Notes: generated from the sequence alone by a model not told the origin. Positions 15,930-24,999 are shown, numbered from the stretch's first letter. The stretch is DNA of 39,208 nt from JAAYZQ01 sp034428935 (GCA_034428935.1 DAOUHB010000200.1:1-39208); one strand, 5' to 3'. Made by a program: numbers and translations.

Positions 15930-17459
15930 ATGAAAGTGTTGGTCGCGAATCCACCCTGGCCGGGGCCCGGCTACGGAGCCCGGTCGGACGTGCGCTGGCC
16001 GCACAAACGAAGCGACAAGTACATCGAGTACCCCATCTACCTGTCCTATGCCGTGGCCGTCCTGGAAGAGGCAGGCTTTGAGGTCTCGTTTATCGACGCC
16101 ATCATGGACGAGCTGTCCATCGAGGCCTTTGCCCGGCGGGTGCAAGAGGTCGGGCCGCGCCTGGCCCTGCTGGAGACGTCCACCCCGAGCATCGAGTTCG
16201 AGCTACAGACCGCGGCGGCCATCAAGAGCCTGTCACCCGGGACCTTTGTGGGGCTGCTGGGCTCCCACGTCACCTACTTTGACGCCAAGACGATCGAGGA
16301 AAACCCCGCCGTCGACGCCATACTGCGCGGCGAGTTCGAGTATATCGCCGCCGACCTGGCGCGGGCGCTGGATGCCGGCGACGATCTGGCCGGTGTTCTC
16401 GGCCTGACCTATCGCTCCGAAAGCGGAGAGGCGCGCCGCAATCCCGACCGGCCCCTCTTTGAGCCGTTGGACAAAATGCCCTTTCCCGCCCGCCACATCG
16501 TCAAGGGCGACGGCTACCGGGCAGGCATCTACAGCGGGGGGCGCCCGACAGCCATGGTCAGCTCGCGGGGCTGCCCCTATCGCTGCACCTTCTGCCTGTG
16601 GCCCGGCATCCTCTACGGCCACAAGTTCCGCGCCCGCAGCGCCAAGAACGTCGTGGACGAGATGGAAGAGGCCGTGCGCAAGTACGGCCACGACGAGATC
16701 TATTTCGACGACGACACCTTCACCGTCGACCGGCAGCGGGTTCTGGACATCTGCCGCATGATCGTGGAGCGCGGGCTGCACAAAGAGGTGGAGTGGATCG
16801 CCCAGTGCCGCGTCGATACCGTGGATCGGGAGGTCCTGGAGGCCATGAAAGCCGCCAACTGCGGCTACATTCTCTTTGGCGTCGAGTCGGGCTCGCCCGA
16901 GATGCTGAAGAAGATGCGAAAGGGAATTACCCTGGACAAGGTGCGGGCTGCCTTCAAGCTGGCGCGCCAGGTGGGCATCAAGACCCAGGCCTTTTTCCTG
17001 TTCGGCGTCCCCGGCGAAACGCCCGAGACCGTCCGCGAAACCATCGAGTTTTCCAAAGAGATCAATGGCTCCAGTACGCAGTTCGCCGTGGCCATCCCCC
17101 ACCCGGGAACAGCCCTCTACGAGGAATGCAAGGCCAACGGTTGGTTGATCAGCGAGGAATGGGCGGATTATACCGCCGAGGTATGTGTCGTCGAGACGCC
17201 GTGGCTGCCGGCCAGGAAGGTGGAAGAGGCGCGCATCCAGGCCTATCGCGAGTATTATTACCGGCTGCGATTCATCGTCGGCGAAGCCCTGCGCATCCGG
17301 CGCCTGGCCGACGTCAGGCGTCTGGCCCGCGGTGCGAACTCGGTCCGCTCTCGCATCCGCTTTTTTCGCCAGGTTCAGCAGAACCACCAGGGTGCGGACG
17401 GGAAGGGTGATCTCGGGCCGGAACGCCGCAAGCAAACGAGCCCGGCGGGCGGGGAGTGA
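15930..17459 (+). CDS. B12-binding-domain radical SAM protein
   Basis: 509 residues. The N-terminal part (about 1-140) has the shape of a cobalamin-binding Rossmann domain (KVLVANPPWPGPGYG, YPIYLSYAVAVLEEAGFEV). The radical SAM core follows, with RGCPYRCTFC placing the iron-sulfur ligands at Cys215, Cys219 and Cys222, then DEIYFDDDTFTVD, GVESGSPEMLKKMRKG and FFLFGVPGET. Family members use S-adenosylmethionine radicals, often with cobalamin, for methylation or rearrangement of lipids, sugars, cofactors or peptides. The substrate is not readable here; the surroundings suggest a surface-glycan or lipid carrier. The ATG at 15930 is preferred over the TTG at 15924 because GTGGAGG lies at correct spacing. 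The last 50 residues are charged and probably disordered. Confidence 0.9.
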   Translation: MKVLVANPPWPGPGYGARSDVRWPHKRSDKYIEYPIYLSYAVAVLEEAGFEVSFIDAIMDELSIEAFARRVQEVGPRLALLETSTPSIEFELQTAAAIKSLSPGTFVGLLGSHVTYFDAKTIEENPAVDAILRGEFEYIAADLARALDAGDDLAGVLGLTYRSESGEARRNPDRPLFEPLDKMPFPARHIVKGDGYRAGIYSGGRPTAMVSSRGCPYRCTFCLWPGILYGHKFRARSAKNVVDEMEEAVRKYGHDEIYFDDDTFTVDRQRVLDICRMIVERGLHKEVEWIAQCRVDTVDREVLEAMKAANCGYILFGVESGSPEMLKKMRKGITLDKVRAAFKLARQVGIKTQAFFLFGVPGETPETVRETIEFSKEINGSSTQFAVAIPHPGTALYEECKANGWLISEEWADYTAEVCVVETPWLPARKVEEARIQAYREYYYRLRFIVGEALRIRRLADVRRLARGANSVRSRIRFFRQVQQNHQGADGKGDLGPERRKQTSPAGGE

Positions 17460-17489
17460 CCAGCCGCGCTGAGCCCAAGACAAAAGCAG

Positions 17490-17509
17490 GGGCAGCGAGG
17501 AGGCTGCCC
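17490..17509. other. Small hairpin between radical SAM and GDSL genes
   Basis: GGGCAGC at 17490-17496 and GCTGCCC at 17503-17509 form a 7-bp stem with a 6-base loop. There is no T-run, so it is not a standard intrinsic terminator; it may be an RNA-processing or stability element, or chance in GC-rich DNA. Confidence 0.3.
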
Positions 17510-17543
17510 GACATCACACGCTGGACCATGGGGGTGGAATGAG

Positions 17544-20500
17544 ATGAAAACAGCCAGGTTGGTGGCTCTTATTTTGACAGTCGTCTGGGGATGCAACAGC
17601 CTGTTGGGCGCTGGCCTGCCTGCCCTCGCCCAGGCAGAGGTCTCCCAGGACCTGGAGCAAGCCTGGTCGTTGGCCGTTGCCCGGGACGGGCAGGGCACGC
17701 TGTGGGCCGCCTGGGAGGTGGACAACGGGCACGATACCGAGATCTATGCGGCGCAGTGGACCGGCCGGGATTGGTCGGGCGCGGGACCGGCACTCCCGCG
17801 CCCCGAGGCGTGGGATGGGGCGCCCAGCCTGGCGGTAGCCGCAGACGGCACGCTGTGGCTGGCCTGGTCGTCGACGTTGAGGAGCAGCCCGGAAAAGACC
17901 CGGATCTATGCCAGCCGCTGGACCGGCGAGGGATGGAGCAGCGCCGAGGTGCTGCCCGAGGGAACGGCCTTTGGCGGCTGCGCCTCCTGCGGCCACGCCA
18001 CGGAACCGGCCCTGGCCGCCGCCCCCGACGGCACCATGTGGGCCGCCTGGGTGGGCGCCGACGGACAGGAAGAGAACATCTTTGCCCAGCGCTGGTCCGG
18101 CGGGGTCTGGTCACAGCCGCGCCAGGTCAGCGCCGGCGAAGGGTCCCCGCTGCTGTACGACCGGCAGCCCCAACTGGCCGTGGGCGAGGATGGGCGCCCC
18201 TGGATCGCCTGGACCGGAAACCAGGCGGACAGCGACGGCGTGCCCATCCCCGGCGACGACGAGATCTATGCCAGCCGCTGGACGGGGGACGCCTGGACGC
18301 CCGAGCAGATGGTCAGCCGCGACGACGAGAGCCTCGATACCGCGCCGTCCCTCGCCCTCGACGCCCAGGGCCAGGCATGGATCGCCTGGCAGGCCCGCGT
18401 CACGGAGGACACGGTCTCTCGCCTGCGCGTGATCGTCTCCCACTGGGATGCTTCGCGGCAGGCGTGGGCGGTGGAGAGGATCGCCTCGTCGCCGCTGGCC
18501 GCCGAGATCGACGAGGTGCATCCCACCCTGGCGCCCGCGGGCAGCGGCAGCGTGCAGGTGGCCTGGGAAGCCAGGTCGGCGAGCGGGCCGGCCCTGGGCT
18601 ACGCGCGGTGGGGAGATACCGGCTGGAGTGCCCCGCGGCTGGTGGCTTCGGCAGCCAGCGACGGCATCTCGGCCGGGGGCGAAGCGAGGCTCGTCGCAGG
18701 CGACGGCGAGGAAGCCATCCTATGGCTCGACCCCCTGCCCCAGGGCCCCCTGCCCGTGCAGCGCTTTGACGTGCCGCTGGAAGAGGACAATTCGCTGGCA
18801 AGCTGGCTTATCGCCCAGCCGGCGGACGTTCAAGCCACGACGGTGGACCCCTGGCCGTACCGTTTCCTGGCCTTTGGCGACAGCATCACCTGGGGCCACT
18901 ATCCGGTCGACGACCCGGTCCAGGACCCGTTCTATCCCTATCCGTCCATCTTGCAAGACACGTTGCAGCTCCGCGCCCTCATCAATTACAACGTCGTCAA
19001 CGCCGGTGAATCGGGGGAGCGCACGCTGGACGGGGCCAACCGGATCAAGATGGAGGTCCAGGAATACAGGCCCAAGTACGTCCTGATCATGGAGGGCACC
19101 AACGATGTCTCCAAGGGCGTTCCCCCGGCGGAGGTTTACGACAGCCTGGTGCTGATGCTGGCCAACGCCACCAAGCACTCCGGGGTCGAGGGCGTCAAGG
19201 TCATGATGGCGAGCATCATCCCCAGGTTGGACGGCGCCGCCCGTTTCGAGCAGACCAGGCTCATGAACGAGCTGGCGATCATGAAGGTGGCGGCCGACAA
19301 GGGCCTGCACCTGGCCAACCAGTGGCAGGCCTTCCTGGATTATGGCGACTGGCAGAGCCTGATGTGGGACGACAAGCACCCCGACCAGGCCGGCCTGGAG
19401 CTCATCGCCAGGACGTTCTACGACCGCATCATCCTGGGCTGGGCGGCCTTTGTGCAGGAAGAGACGGTGCCCCCCACGACCTGGATCGAGCCGCTGCCCG
19501 CCACGAGCCCGTGCAGCGGCGTGGCGGTGGCCTGGGACGGCACCGACGCCATGAACTGGGTGGTGGACTATGACGTGCAGGTGCAGGTCAACCTGGGCGC
19601 CTGGACCGACTGGCTCATGGGAACGACCGAGAAGAACGGCATCTACAGCGGTGGGCGGGAAGGAGATCAGGTCGGCTTCCGCGTCCGCGGGCGAGACCTG
19701 GTGGGCAACCAGGGCGAGTACAGCGCCGCCGTCTCGACGACCATCACCGACGACAGCCTCCCCGAGGCCCACGTGCTGCCCCTGCCGGCGTTCCAGGCAA
19801 TCCCCTTCACGGTGAGTTGGCAGGGCACCGACGCCTGCGGCAGCATCGCGGGCTATAACGTCCAATATCGCTTCGGGCTGGGCGGGACCTGGGTCGATTG
19901 GCTGATATCCACGCCCAACACGTCCGCATCCTTTAACCCGGCGTCACCCATCTATGGCGAAAGGGTCTACTTCCGGGCCCAGGCCAGGGATCAGGCCGGG
20001 AACTGGAGCCCCTGGTCGCCCGAGGTGTCGACGCTCCTGGCCCGCTATACGGTGGGAGGGCAGGTCGTCAATATCCGCCACCAGCCTGTGCTCGGCGCGA
20101 CCACGAGCCTGAATCCCGCCGCCATGGCGACCCTGCCGCAGCCCGGTGGAAGTTTCCTGGCCTTGCTGGCCAACGGGGGCACCTACGAGATCGCAACTCA
20201 GCGCGGCGCGCTCTTTGGCTCGCTGCCGCCCATGAAGAACGTGGAGGTTAACGAGAATGTGGCGGGGCTGCTCTTTGTCCTGCCCCCCAAGGACGACGCC
20301 GTGCTCAACGGCGGCTTTGAGGCCGGCAGCCTGGACGGCTGGACGCCGGCCGGCACGTCGCTGCCCACCCTCAGCGGGCAGGCACACACCGGCGACGGCG
20401 CCGCGCGGCTGGACGCCGCCGGGGGCAACTCGTCGCTGAGCCAGGCCATCAGTCCGGCCTCGGGCGCGGACCCGGTCTACCTCTCCTTGCTGGCGCGGCC

Positions 20501-20762
20501 GGAGCAGCCGGGCGAGACCGGCGAGCTCAAGATCGTGCTCTCGAACGCGGGCATCTTCGATCCGCCGATCACTCACACACTCTCCCTGGCGGTCGACGGT
20601 TGGACCCACGCCTGGTACGAGCTTGGCGACCTTCAGGGCGAGGCGGTGACGGTGACCCTGGAAGCCTCGGGCTCGCCGGCCATCCTGCTGGACGAGGTGA
20701 GCGTGGGCACGGCGGTGCCCGGCGGGACCTGGGCATACCTGCCTCTGACCTTGAAGCAGTAA
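17544..20762 (+). CDS. Large secreted multidomain GDSL/SGNH hydrolase
   Basis: 1072 residues with an N-terminal signal peptide (about 1-30, ending ALAQA). Residues 35-420 hold repeated units such as APSLAVAADGTLWLAWSS and IYASRWTGEGWSSA, a probable beta-propeller. The SGNH hydrolase domain follows: FGDSITWG with Ser447 (block I), EGTNDV at 517-522 with Asn520 (block III) and DDKHPD with Asp609 and His612 (block V). Two fibronectin-like repeats (VAWDGTDAMNWVVDYDVQV and VSWQGTDACGSIAGYNVQY), a carboxypeptidase-regulatory-like segment (VNIRHQPVLGATTS) and a jelly-roll-like module (NGGFEAGSLDGW) complete it. The end, AYLPLTLKQ, resembles C-termini of other secreted Chloroflexota proteins. It probably removes acyl esters from extracellular polysaccharide, given the acyltransferase gene nearby; the substrate is inferred. 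Confidence 0.88.
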   Translation: MKTARLVALILTVVWGCNSLLGAGLPALAQAEVSQDLEQAWSLAVARDGQGTLWAAWEVDNGHDTEIYAAQWTGRDWSGAGPALPRPEAWDGAPSLAVAADGTLWLAWSSTLRSSPEKTRIYASRWTGEGWSSAEVLPEGTAFGGCASCGHATEPALAAAPDGTMWAAWVGADGQEENIFAQRWSGGVWSQPRQVSAGEGSPLLYDRQPQLAVGEDGRPWIAWTGNQADSDGVPIPGDDEIYASRWTGDAWTPEQMVSRDDESLDTAPSLALDAQGQAWIAWQARVTEDTVSRLRVIVSHWDASRQAWAVERIASSPLAAEIDEVHPTLAPAGSGSVQVAWEARSASGPALGYARWGDTGWSAPRLVASAASDGISAGGEARLVAGDGEEAILWLDPLPQGPLPVQRFDVPLEEDNSLASWLIAQPADVQATTVDPWPYRFLAFGDSITWGHYPVDDPVQDPFYPYPSILQDTLQLRALINYNVVNAGESGERTLDGANRIKMEVQEYRPKYVLIMEGTNDVSKGVPPAEVYDSLVLMLANATKHSGVEGVKVMMASIIPRLDGAARFEQTRLMNELAIMKVAADKGLHLANQWQAFLDYGDWQSLMWDDKHPDQAGLELIARTFYDRIILGWAAFVQEETVPPTTWIEPLPATSPCSGVAVAWDGTDAMNWVVDYDVQVQVNLGAWTDWLMGTTEKNGIYSGGREGDQVGFRVRGRDLVGNQGEYSAAVSTTITDDSLPEAHVLPLPAFQAIPFTVSWQGTDACGSIAGYNVQYRFGLGGTWVDWLISTPNTSASFNPASPIYGERVYFRAQARDQAGNWSPWSPEVSTLLARYTVGGQVVNIRHQPVLGATTSLNPAAMATLPQPGGSFLALLANGGTYEIATQRGALFGSLPPMKNVEVNENVAGLLFVLPPKDDAVLNGGFEAGSLDGWTPAGTSLPTLSGQAHTGDGAARLDAAGGNSSLSQAISPASGADPVYLSLLARPEQPGETGELKIVLSNAGIFDPPITHTLSLAVDGWTHAWYELGDLQGEAVTVTLEASGSPAILLDEVSVGTAVPGGTWAYLPLTLKQ

Positions 20763-20779
20763 CGAGGACTGCGGAGACA

Positions 20780-20812
20780 CGGCCCGGCCTGAAGACGGTC
20801 CAAGCCGGGCCG
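20780..20812 (+). terminator. Possible weak terminator after the GDSL hydrolase gene
   Basis: CGGCCCGGC (20780-20788) and GCCGGGCCG (20804-20812) form a perfect 9-bp stem with a 15-base loop, 18 bases after the stop. The following bases are GTTTGC, a poor T-run, so termination may be inefficient. Confidence 0.45.
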
Positions 20813-20851
20813 GTTTGCTATCCAGGACACGAGGCAAGGGTCCATCCAAGG

Positions 20852-21067
20852 GTGACACTTTCGATTCTCATGCTGATGGCCACCGTGCTGGTGGGCAACG
20901 CGGCGCCGGGCCACGACCCGGCCGGCGATGCCATTTCGAACCGCGTCCTGGCCTTTGGCGACAGCATCACCTGCGGCCGGATTCAGAACCTGCGGGGGCA
21001 GCCCATCGCCGGGGCGCAGGTGCAGTTGGTGCCCGCCCCGCGGCGCGTGGCGCCGCTGCCCGGCTGA
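20852..21067 (+). pseudogene. Truncated, internally deleted remnant of a second GDSL hydrolase gene
   Basis: A GTG-initiated frame of 71 codons. It begins with a hydrophobic signal-like stretch (TLSILMLMATVLVG), then NRVLAFGDSITCG, nearly identical to block I of the adjacent hydrolase, where the same region reads FLAFGDSITWG. It then passes directly to NLRGQPIAGAQVQL, which corresponds to VNIRHQPVLGATTSL about 400 residues further on in the neighbour, and stops soon after. The catalytic Asn and Asp-His blocks are absent. The simplest reading is a tandem paralogue reduced by a large internal deletion; expression as a short secreted peptide cannot be excluded. The 322-base gap between 20762 and 21085 holds only this and the hairpin at 20780. 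Confidence 0.65.
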
Positions 21068-21084
21068 CCTTCAGGAATCCTTGA

Positions 21085-21846
21085 ATGGACGAGCAGCAGT
21101 ATCAAACGGCGACGATGAAAGGCGGCTTTCGCCAGAACCTGGCCCGCTACGTGCGGCGGGTGACGGGCGGCGAGGGATTGATCCGTTTTCTGTGGCAGGG
21201 TACTGTCCTCACCCTCCTCTCGCCCCTGCCCACGGTGGGCGCCTCGGTGCTCCGCGGGCGCACCTACCGCGCTGTCCTCGGCGCGGCAGGGCCGGGCTGC
21301 TTTGTGGAGCAGAACGTGCGCCTGATGGTGCCGCGGCGCATCTTCCTGGGACGCCGGGTAATGATCGGCGAGGGCTGTTTCCTGGACGCCAACACGCCCC
21401 AGGGGCGCATCGAGCTGCAGGACGACGTCTGGCTATCGCGCGGCTCGCTCATCGTGGCCGGCGAGTCCGAGGTGGTGGTAGGGCCGGTGACCTACGTGGG
21501 GCATCGCTGCCTGATGTACGGCCACGCGGGCATCCGCATCGGGCGCGACGTGCTGCTGGCCAACGACGTGCAGCTCATCTGCGGGAACCACACCTTTGCC
21601 CGCCGCGACGTGCCCATCCGCGCCCAGCCCACGGAGGGCAAGCCCATCGTCGTCGAGGATGACGTGTGGCTGGGTGCCTCGGCCATCGTCCTGGGCGGCG
21701 TGACCATCGGTCGGGGCTCGGTGGTCGGGGCTGGCTCCGTGGTCACCCGCAGTCTGCCACCCTACAGCATCGCCCGGGGCGTGCCCGCCCAGATCGTGGG
21801 CGTCCGCGGAGAGGACCCGGCAGCGGAGGAAGTGGAGACCTTGTGA
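21085..21846 (+). CDS. Hexapeptide-repeat acyltransferase (LbH family)
   Basis: 253 residues. The C-terminal two thirds is a left-handed beta-helix with hexapeptide units such as VMIGEG, VVVGPVTYVG, IRIGRDVLLAND and VWLGASAIVLGGVTIGRGSVVGAGSVVTRSL. The ending SIARGVPAQIVG is typical of sugar O-acetyltransferases of the maltose/galactoside acetyltransferase type. CGNHTF contains the usual catalytic His. It should move an acyl group from acetyl-CoA to a sugar of the surface glycan. The ATG at 21085 is used; an ATG at 21115 is possible. Its stop overlaps the GTG start of the flippase by 4 bases, suggesting acylation before export of the same molecule. Confidence 0.88.
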   Translation: MDEQQYQTATMKGGFRQNLARYVRRVTGGEGLIRFLWQGTVLTLLSPLPTVGASVLRGRTYRAVLGAAGPGCFVEQNVRLMVPRRIFLGRRVMIGEGCFLDANTPQGRIELQDDVWLSRGSLIVAGESEVVVGPVTYVGHRCLMYGHAGIRIGRDVLLANDVQLICGNHTFARRDVPIRAQPTEGKPIVVEDDVWLGASAIVLGGVTIGRGSVVGAGSVVTRSLPPYSIARGVPAQIVGVRGEDPAAEEVETL

Positions 21847-23339
21847 GCGCCGGCCGGCAGTTGACCCGCGGCACGCTGTACGTCGCCGTGGGGCAGGGCA
21901 CCTTCCTGGTGACGGGCTTCCTGCTCCACGCCATCCTGGCGCGCGAACTGTCGACGGCGTCCTACGGCATCTTTAACGTGGCCATGACGCTGCTGGTGTG
22001 GGTCGAGATCACGGTCAACAACGGCGTGCCCTCGGCCCTGAGCAAATTCCTGCCCGATGCCTCCCTCTCCGAAAAGTCGGTGCTGCGCGCCGCGGCCCGC
22101 TGCCAGGCGCTCATCAGCCTGGGCGTCCTCCTCGTCATGTTCCTGGCCGCGCCCCTCCTTGCCCTGCTGCTGCGCGATCCCGCCCTGACGGGCTACCTGC
22201 GCCTGGCCCTCGTTGACGTCCTGGCCATGGGTGCCTACGCCTACTACCGGGGCGTGCTCAACGGCTGGCGGTTCTTTCGCCAGATGGCCCTGGCCATCAC
22301 GGCCTACGCCCTGGCCAAGCTGGTGGCCATCACGCTCCTGGTGGTCCTGGGGTTCGGCATCGAGGGCGCCCTGGCAGGCAACGTGTTGGCGTCGCTGGGC
22401 GGATTTGCGGCCGGCTATTTCTGGACGCGGCGCCGGCAGCGCGCCGTCAATGCGCTGCCGGACGACGTCGAGGGCACGGACCCTGCCCGGCCTGCCCAGA
22501 CCGTCGGCGAGGGCCAGATCCTGTCCTTTGTGCTGCCCACGGTCGTCTTTACCCTGGCGAGCAACGTGCTGCTGGGCCTCGACCTGATGGAGGTCCAGGC
22601 CCTGCTGCCCCCCGACCTGGTGGGTTACTATTCGGCGGCGGTCAAGCTGGCCGAGGCGCCGCGGCTGGTGCTCCTGGCGTTCACCTTTACGCTGCTGCCC
22701 TCACTGTCGCACGCCATCGCCGCCCTCGACGAGGCCCGCGCCCGCCACTACCTGGAGCAGACCATCCGCCTCCTGGCCCTGGTGCTGCTGCCCCTCATCG
22801 CCCTGGTGACGGCCACGGCCGAGGGGGCCATGACCTTTGTCTTCCCCGCCGAGTACCGGGCCGCGGCGCCCATCCTGACGGTGCTGATCCTGGCCTACAC
22901 CGCCTACGCAGTGTATATCACCCTGGTCACCACCCTCCTGGCCGAGAACCGGCCCCGCCGGGCGCTCCTCATCCCCCTCGTCGTCCTGCCCGTGGAGGCA
23001 GCCGTCATCTGGCTGGCCATCACCCGCCTGGGCGTCATCGGCGCGGCCCTGGGGTCTCTGGCCAGCGTCGCCGCAGCGGCGACGGTGGTCCTCATCTACG
23101 TCTTTCGCCGCTACCGACCATCCCCGGGCCTGCGCACCCTGGCGCGCACCGGGCTGGCCTCGGCGGCCATCTGGCTCATCGCCCGGTGGTGGTCGCCCTC
23201 GGGGCTGGCCCTCCTCGTGGCCTATGGGCTGCTGGCGGGGCTGTACCTGGTCCTCCTGCTGCTCCTGGGCGAGCTGCGGGCCAGGGACCTGGGGCAGGTG
23301 GGAAGCTGGCTGTTTATCAGGAAGGATAAAGAGAGCTGA
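21843..23339 (+). CDS. Wzx-like polysaccharide flippase (MOP superfamily)
   Basis: 498 residues with about 12-14 hydrophobic helices. It opens with LTRGTLYVAVGQGTFLVTGFLLHAILA then RELSTASYGIFNVAM, the pattern of Wzx/RfbX and MATE-type lipid-linked oligosaccharide exporters, and contains VGYYSAAVKLAEAPRLV in the middle. Family members move undecaprenyl-linked repeat units across the cytoplasmic membrane. The GTG at 21843 follows GTGGAGACC and overlaps the acyltransferase stop (GTGA). No Wzy-type polymerase was recognised in the window, so polymerisation, if any, is encoded elsewhere or not needed. Confidence 0.87.
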   Translation: MSAGRQLTRGTLYVAVGQGTFLVTGFLLHAILARELSTASYGIFNVAMTLLVWVEITVNNGVPSALSKFLPDASLSEKSVLRAAARCQALISLGVLLVMFLAAPLLALLLRDPALTGYLRLALVDVLAMGAYAYYRGVLNGWRFFRQMALAITAYALAKLVAITLLVVLGFGIEGALAGNVLASLGGFAAGYFWTRRRQRAVNALPDDVEGTDPARPAQTVGEGQILSFVLPTVVFTLASNVLLGLDLMEVQALLPPDLVGYYSAAVKLAEAPRLVLLAFTFTLLPSLSHAIAALDEARARHYLEQTIRLLALVLLPLIALVTATAEGAMTFVFPAEYRAAAPILTVLILAYTAYAVYITLVTTLLAENRPRRALLIPLVVLPVEAAVIWLAITRLGVIGAALGSLASVAAAATVVLIYVFRRYRPSPGLRTLARTGLASAAIWLIARWWSPSGLALLVAYGLLAGLYLVLLLLLGELRARDLGQVGSWLFIRKDKES

Positions 23340-23340
23340 T

Positions 23341-24999
23341 ATGATCAAGCCTCGTAGAAAGGCCATCGTCCTCGGAATGGACGGCGCGACCCTGGACGTC
23401 CTTCTACCCCGCTCCGGCGAGCAGGGCGGAGGGATGCCGAACGTCGCGGCACTCCTGGCCCAGGGCGCCTGGGGGGCGCTCCAGTCCACGACGCCGCCCT
23501 TCAGCGCCCAGGCCTGGGTCTCTATGGTCACGGGCAAGAACCCGGCGCGCCACGGCGTCGTCGACTTCTGGGAGCGCTTGTCCGGGCAGCGGCCGGGCGA
23601 GCGCCGCGGGTTCGTCACCGCGCGCCAGATCCACGGCGAGACGTTGTGGCAGATCGCCGGCCGCCACGGCCTGCAGGTGGGCATTGTCAACGTGCCGGTC
23701 ACCTATCCCCCCACGCCCCTGCTGGGCTACCTGGTCTCGGGATTCCTGACCCCCCAGGGCAAGGAGGATTTCGTCTATCCGACCGCCCTCCGCAACGAGA
23801 TCCTGGCCCTCGTCCCGGGCTACAATCCCGACCCCTTTGACCCGCTGGGAGCTACCAAGGGCCAGCTCCTGGAGATCGACGCCTGGATGGGCAAACACGA
23901 AAAGGTGGCCCGCCACCTGGCGGCCAAGTACCCGGTGGATCTCTATTTCAGCGTCGCCCAGGCTCTGGACCACCTGCAGCACCTCTTCTGGAACGAGGCG
24001 GCCGGCGGCCCTGAAGCCGAAAGAGGCGAGATTGCCGCCCTGGTGGATCGCTGCTACGCGCGGGCCGACGAGATGGTGGGCCACCGGTTGAGCATGCTGG
24101 ACGACAAGACCAACCTGTTCCTGGTGTCGGATCACGGCTTTGGACCTGCGCGCAAATGGCTCCATCTGAACCGCTTCCTCCAGGAGCAAGGCCTCCTCGT
24201 CCTGGGCCAGCCCGGGGATGGGGGCGCGGGCGGGCTCCTCGCCCGCCTGGGGCTGACACCCCAGGGGCTGCGCGACGTGATGCGCCGCCTGGACGTGCTG
24301 GGGCTGCGCCGCCGCGTCGGCCGCCTGGCGCGGGTAACCATCGGGCGCCGCCTGGACGAGAGCCTGGCGCCACCCGTCGATTGGGCGCGCACCCGGGCCG
24401 TGGCCGGCAGCCCGGCCACAGAGGGCGTGTTCGTCAACCGCGACGTGGTAGAGGGGGACAGTGCCTACGAAGCGCTGCGCGACGAGATCATGGCCGCCCT
24501 GCTGGAGCTGCGGGACCCGGACACGGACCAGGCCGTGGTGCACGCCGTCCATCGCCGCGAGGAGCTGTACGAAGGGCCATTCCTGGACATGCTGCCCGAC
24601 GTCGTCCTCGATATGGGCGACAACCCCTACCTGATCAGCGACTCGCTCACGGCCGAACAGGTGCTGGCCCCTTTGCCCCCCGAGCAGTTGCAGGGCCGCC
24701 ACCGGCCCCTGGGCGTGTTCGCCGCCGCCGGACCCGACATCCGGCCCCTGGGCCGCTTCGAGGGAGCGCGCATCGTGGACGTGGCGCCCACGGTGCTCTA
24801 TGCCCTGGGCCTGCCCATCCCCGACGACATGGACGGCCGCCCCCTCGTCGAGATTTTCTCCGACGAGTATCGCGCCGCCCACCCCGTGCAGCACGTGCCG
24901 CCCGGAGGCCAGCCCCCGCCCCCGCCCGAGTCCGCCTACGACGACGAGGACCAGGAAGAGATGGAGCGCAGGCTCAAGGGCCTGGGGTACGTGAGTTAG
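23341..24999 (+). CDS. Alkaline-phosphatase-superfamily phosphodiesterase/phosphatase
   Basis: 552 residues of the type I phosphodiesterase/nucleotide pyrophosphatase family. GMDGATLDVL at 12-21 supplies metal ligand Asp14 and probable nucleophile Thr17. GKNPARHGVVDF, AQALDHLQHLFW and SDHGFGP (Asp264, His265) supply further metal-site residues. A late metal-ligand-like block is GRHRPLGVFAAAGPDI. The ending RRLKGLGYVS is common in this group. There is no signal peptide or membrane helix, so it is likely cytoplasmic despite the glycan context. It begins 2 bases after the flippase stop. It may hydrolyse a phosphoester of a glycan carrier or nucleotide; the substrate is unknown. Confidence 0.87.
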   Translation: MIKPRRKAIVLGMDGATLDVLLPRSGEQGGGMPNVAALLAQGAWGALQSTTPPFSAQAWVSMVTGKNPARHGVVDFWERLSGQRPGERRGFVTARQIHGETLWQIAGRHGLQVGIVNVPVTYPPTPLLGYLVSGFLTPQGKEDFVYPTALRNEILALVPGYNPDPFDPLGATKGQLLEIDAWMGKHEKVARHLAAKYPVDLYFSVAQALDHLQHLFWNEAAGGPEAERGEIAALVDRCYARADEMVGHRLSMLDDKTNLFLVSDHGFGPARKWLHLNRFLQEQGLLVLGQPGDGGAGGLLARLGLTPQGLRDVMRRLDVLGLRRRVGRLARVTIGRRLDESLAPPVDWARTRAVAGSPATEGVFVNRDVVEGDSAYEALRDEIMAALLELRDPDTDQAVVHAVHRREELYEGPFLDMLPDVVLDMGDNPYLISDSLTAEQVLAPLPPEQLQGRHRPLGVFAAAGPDIRPLGRFEGARIVDVAPTVLYALGLPIPDDMDGRPLVEIFSDEYRAAHPVQHVPPGGQPPPPPESAYDDEDQEEMERRLKGLGYVS

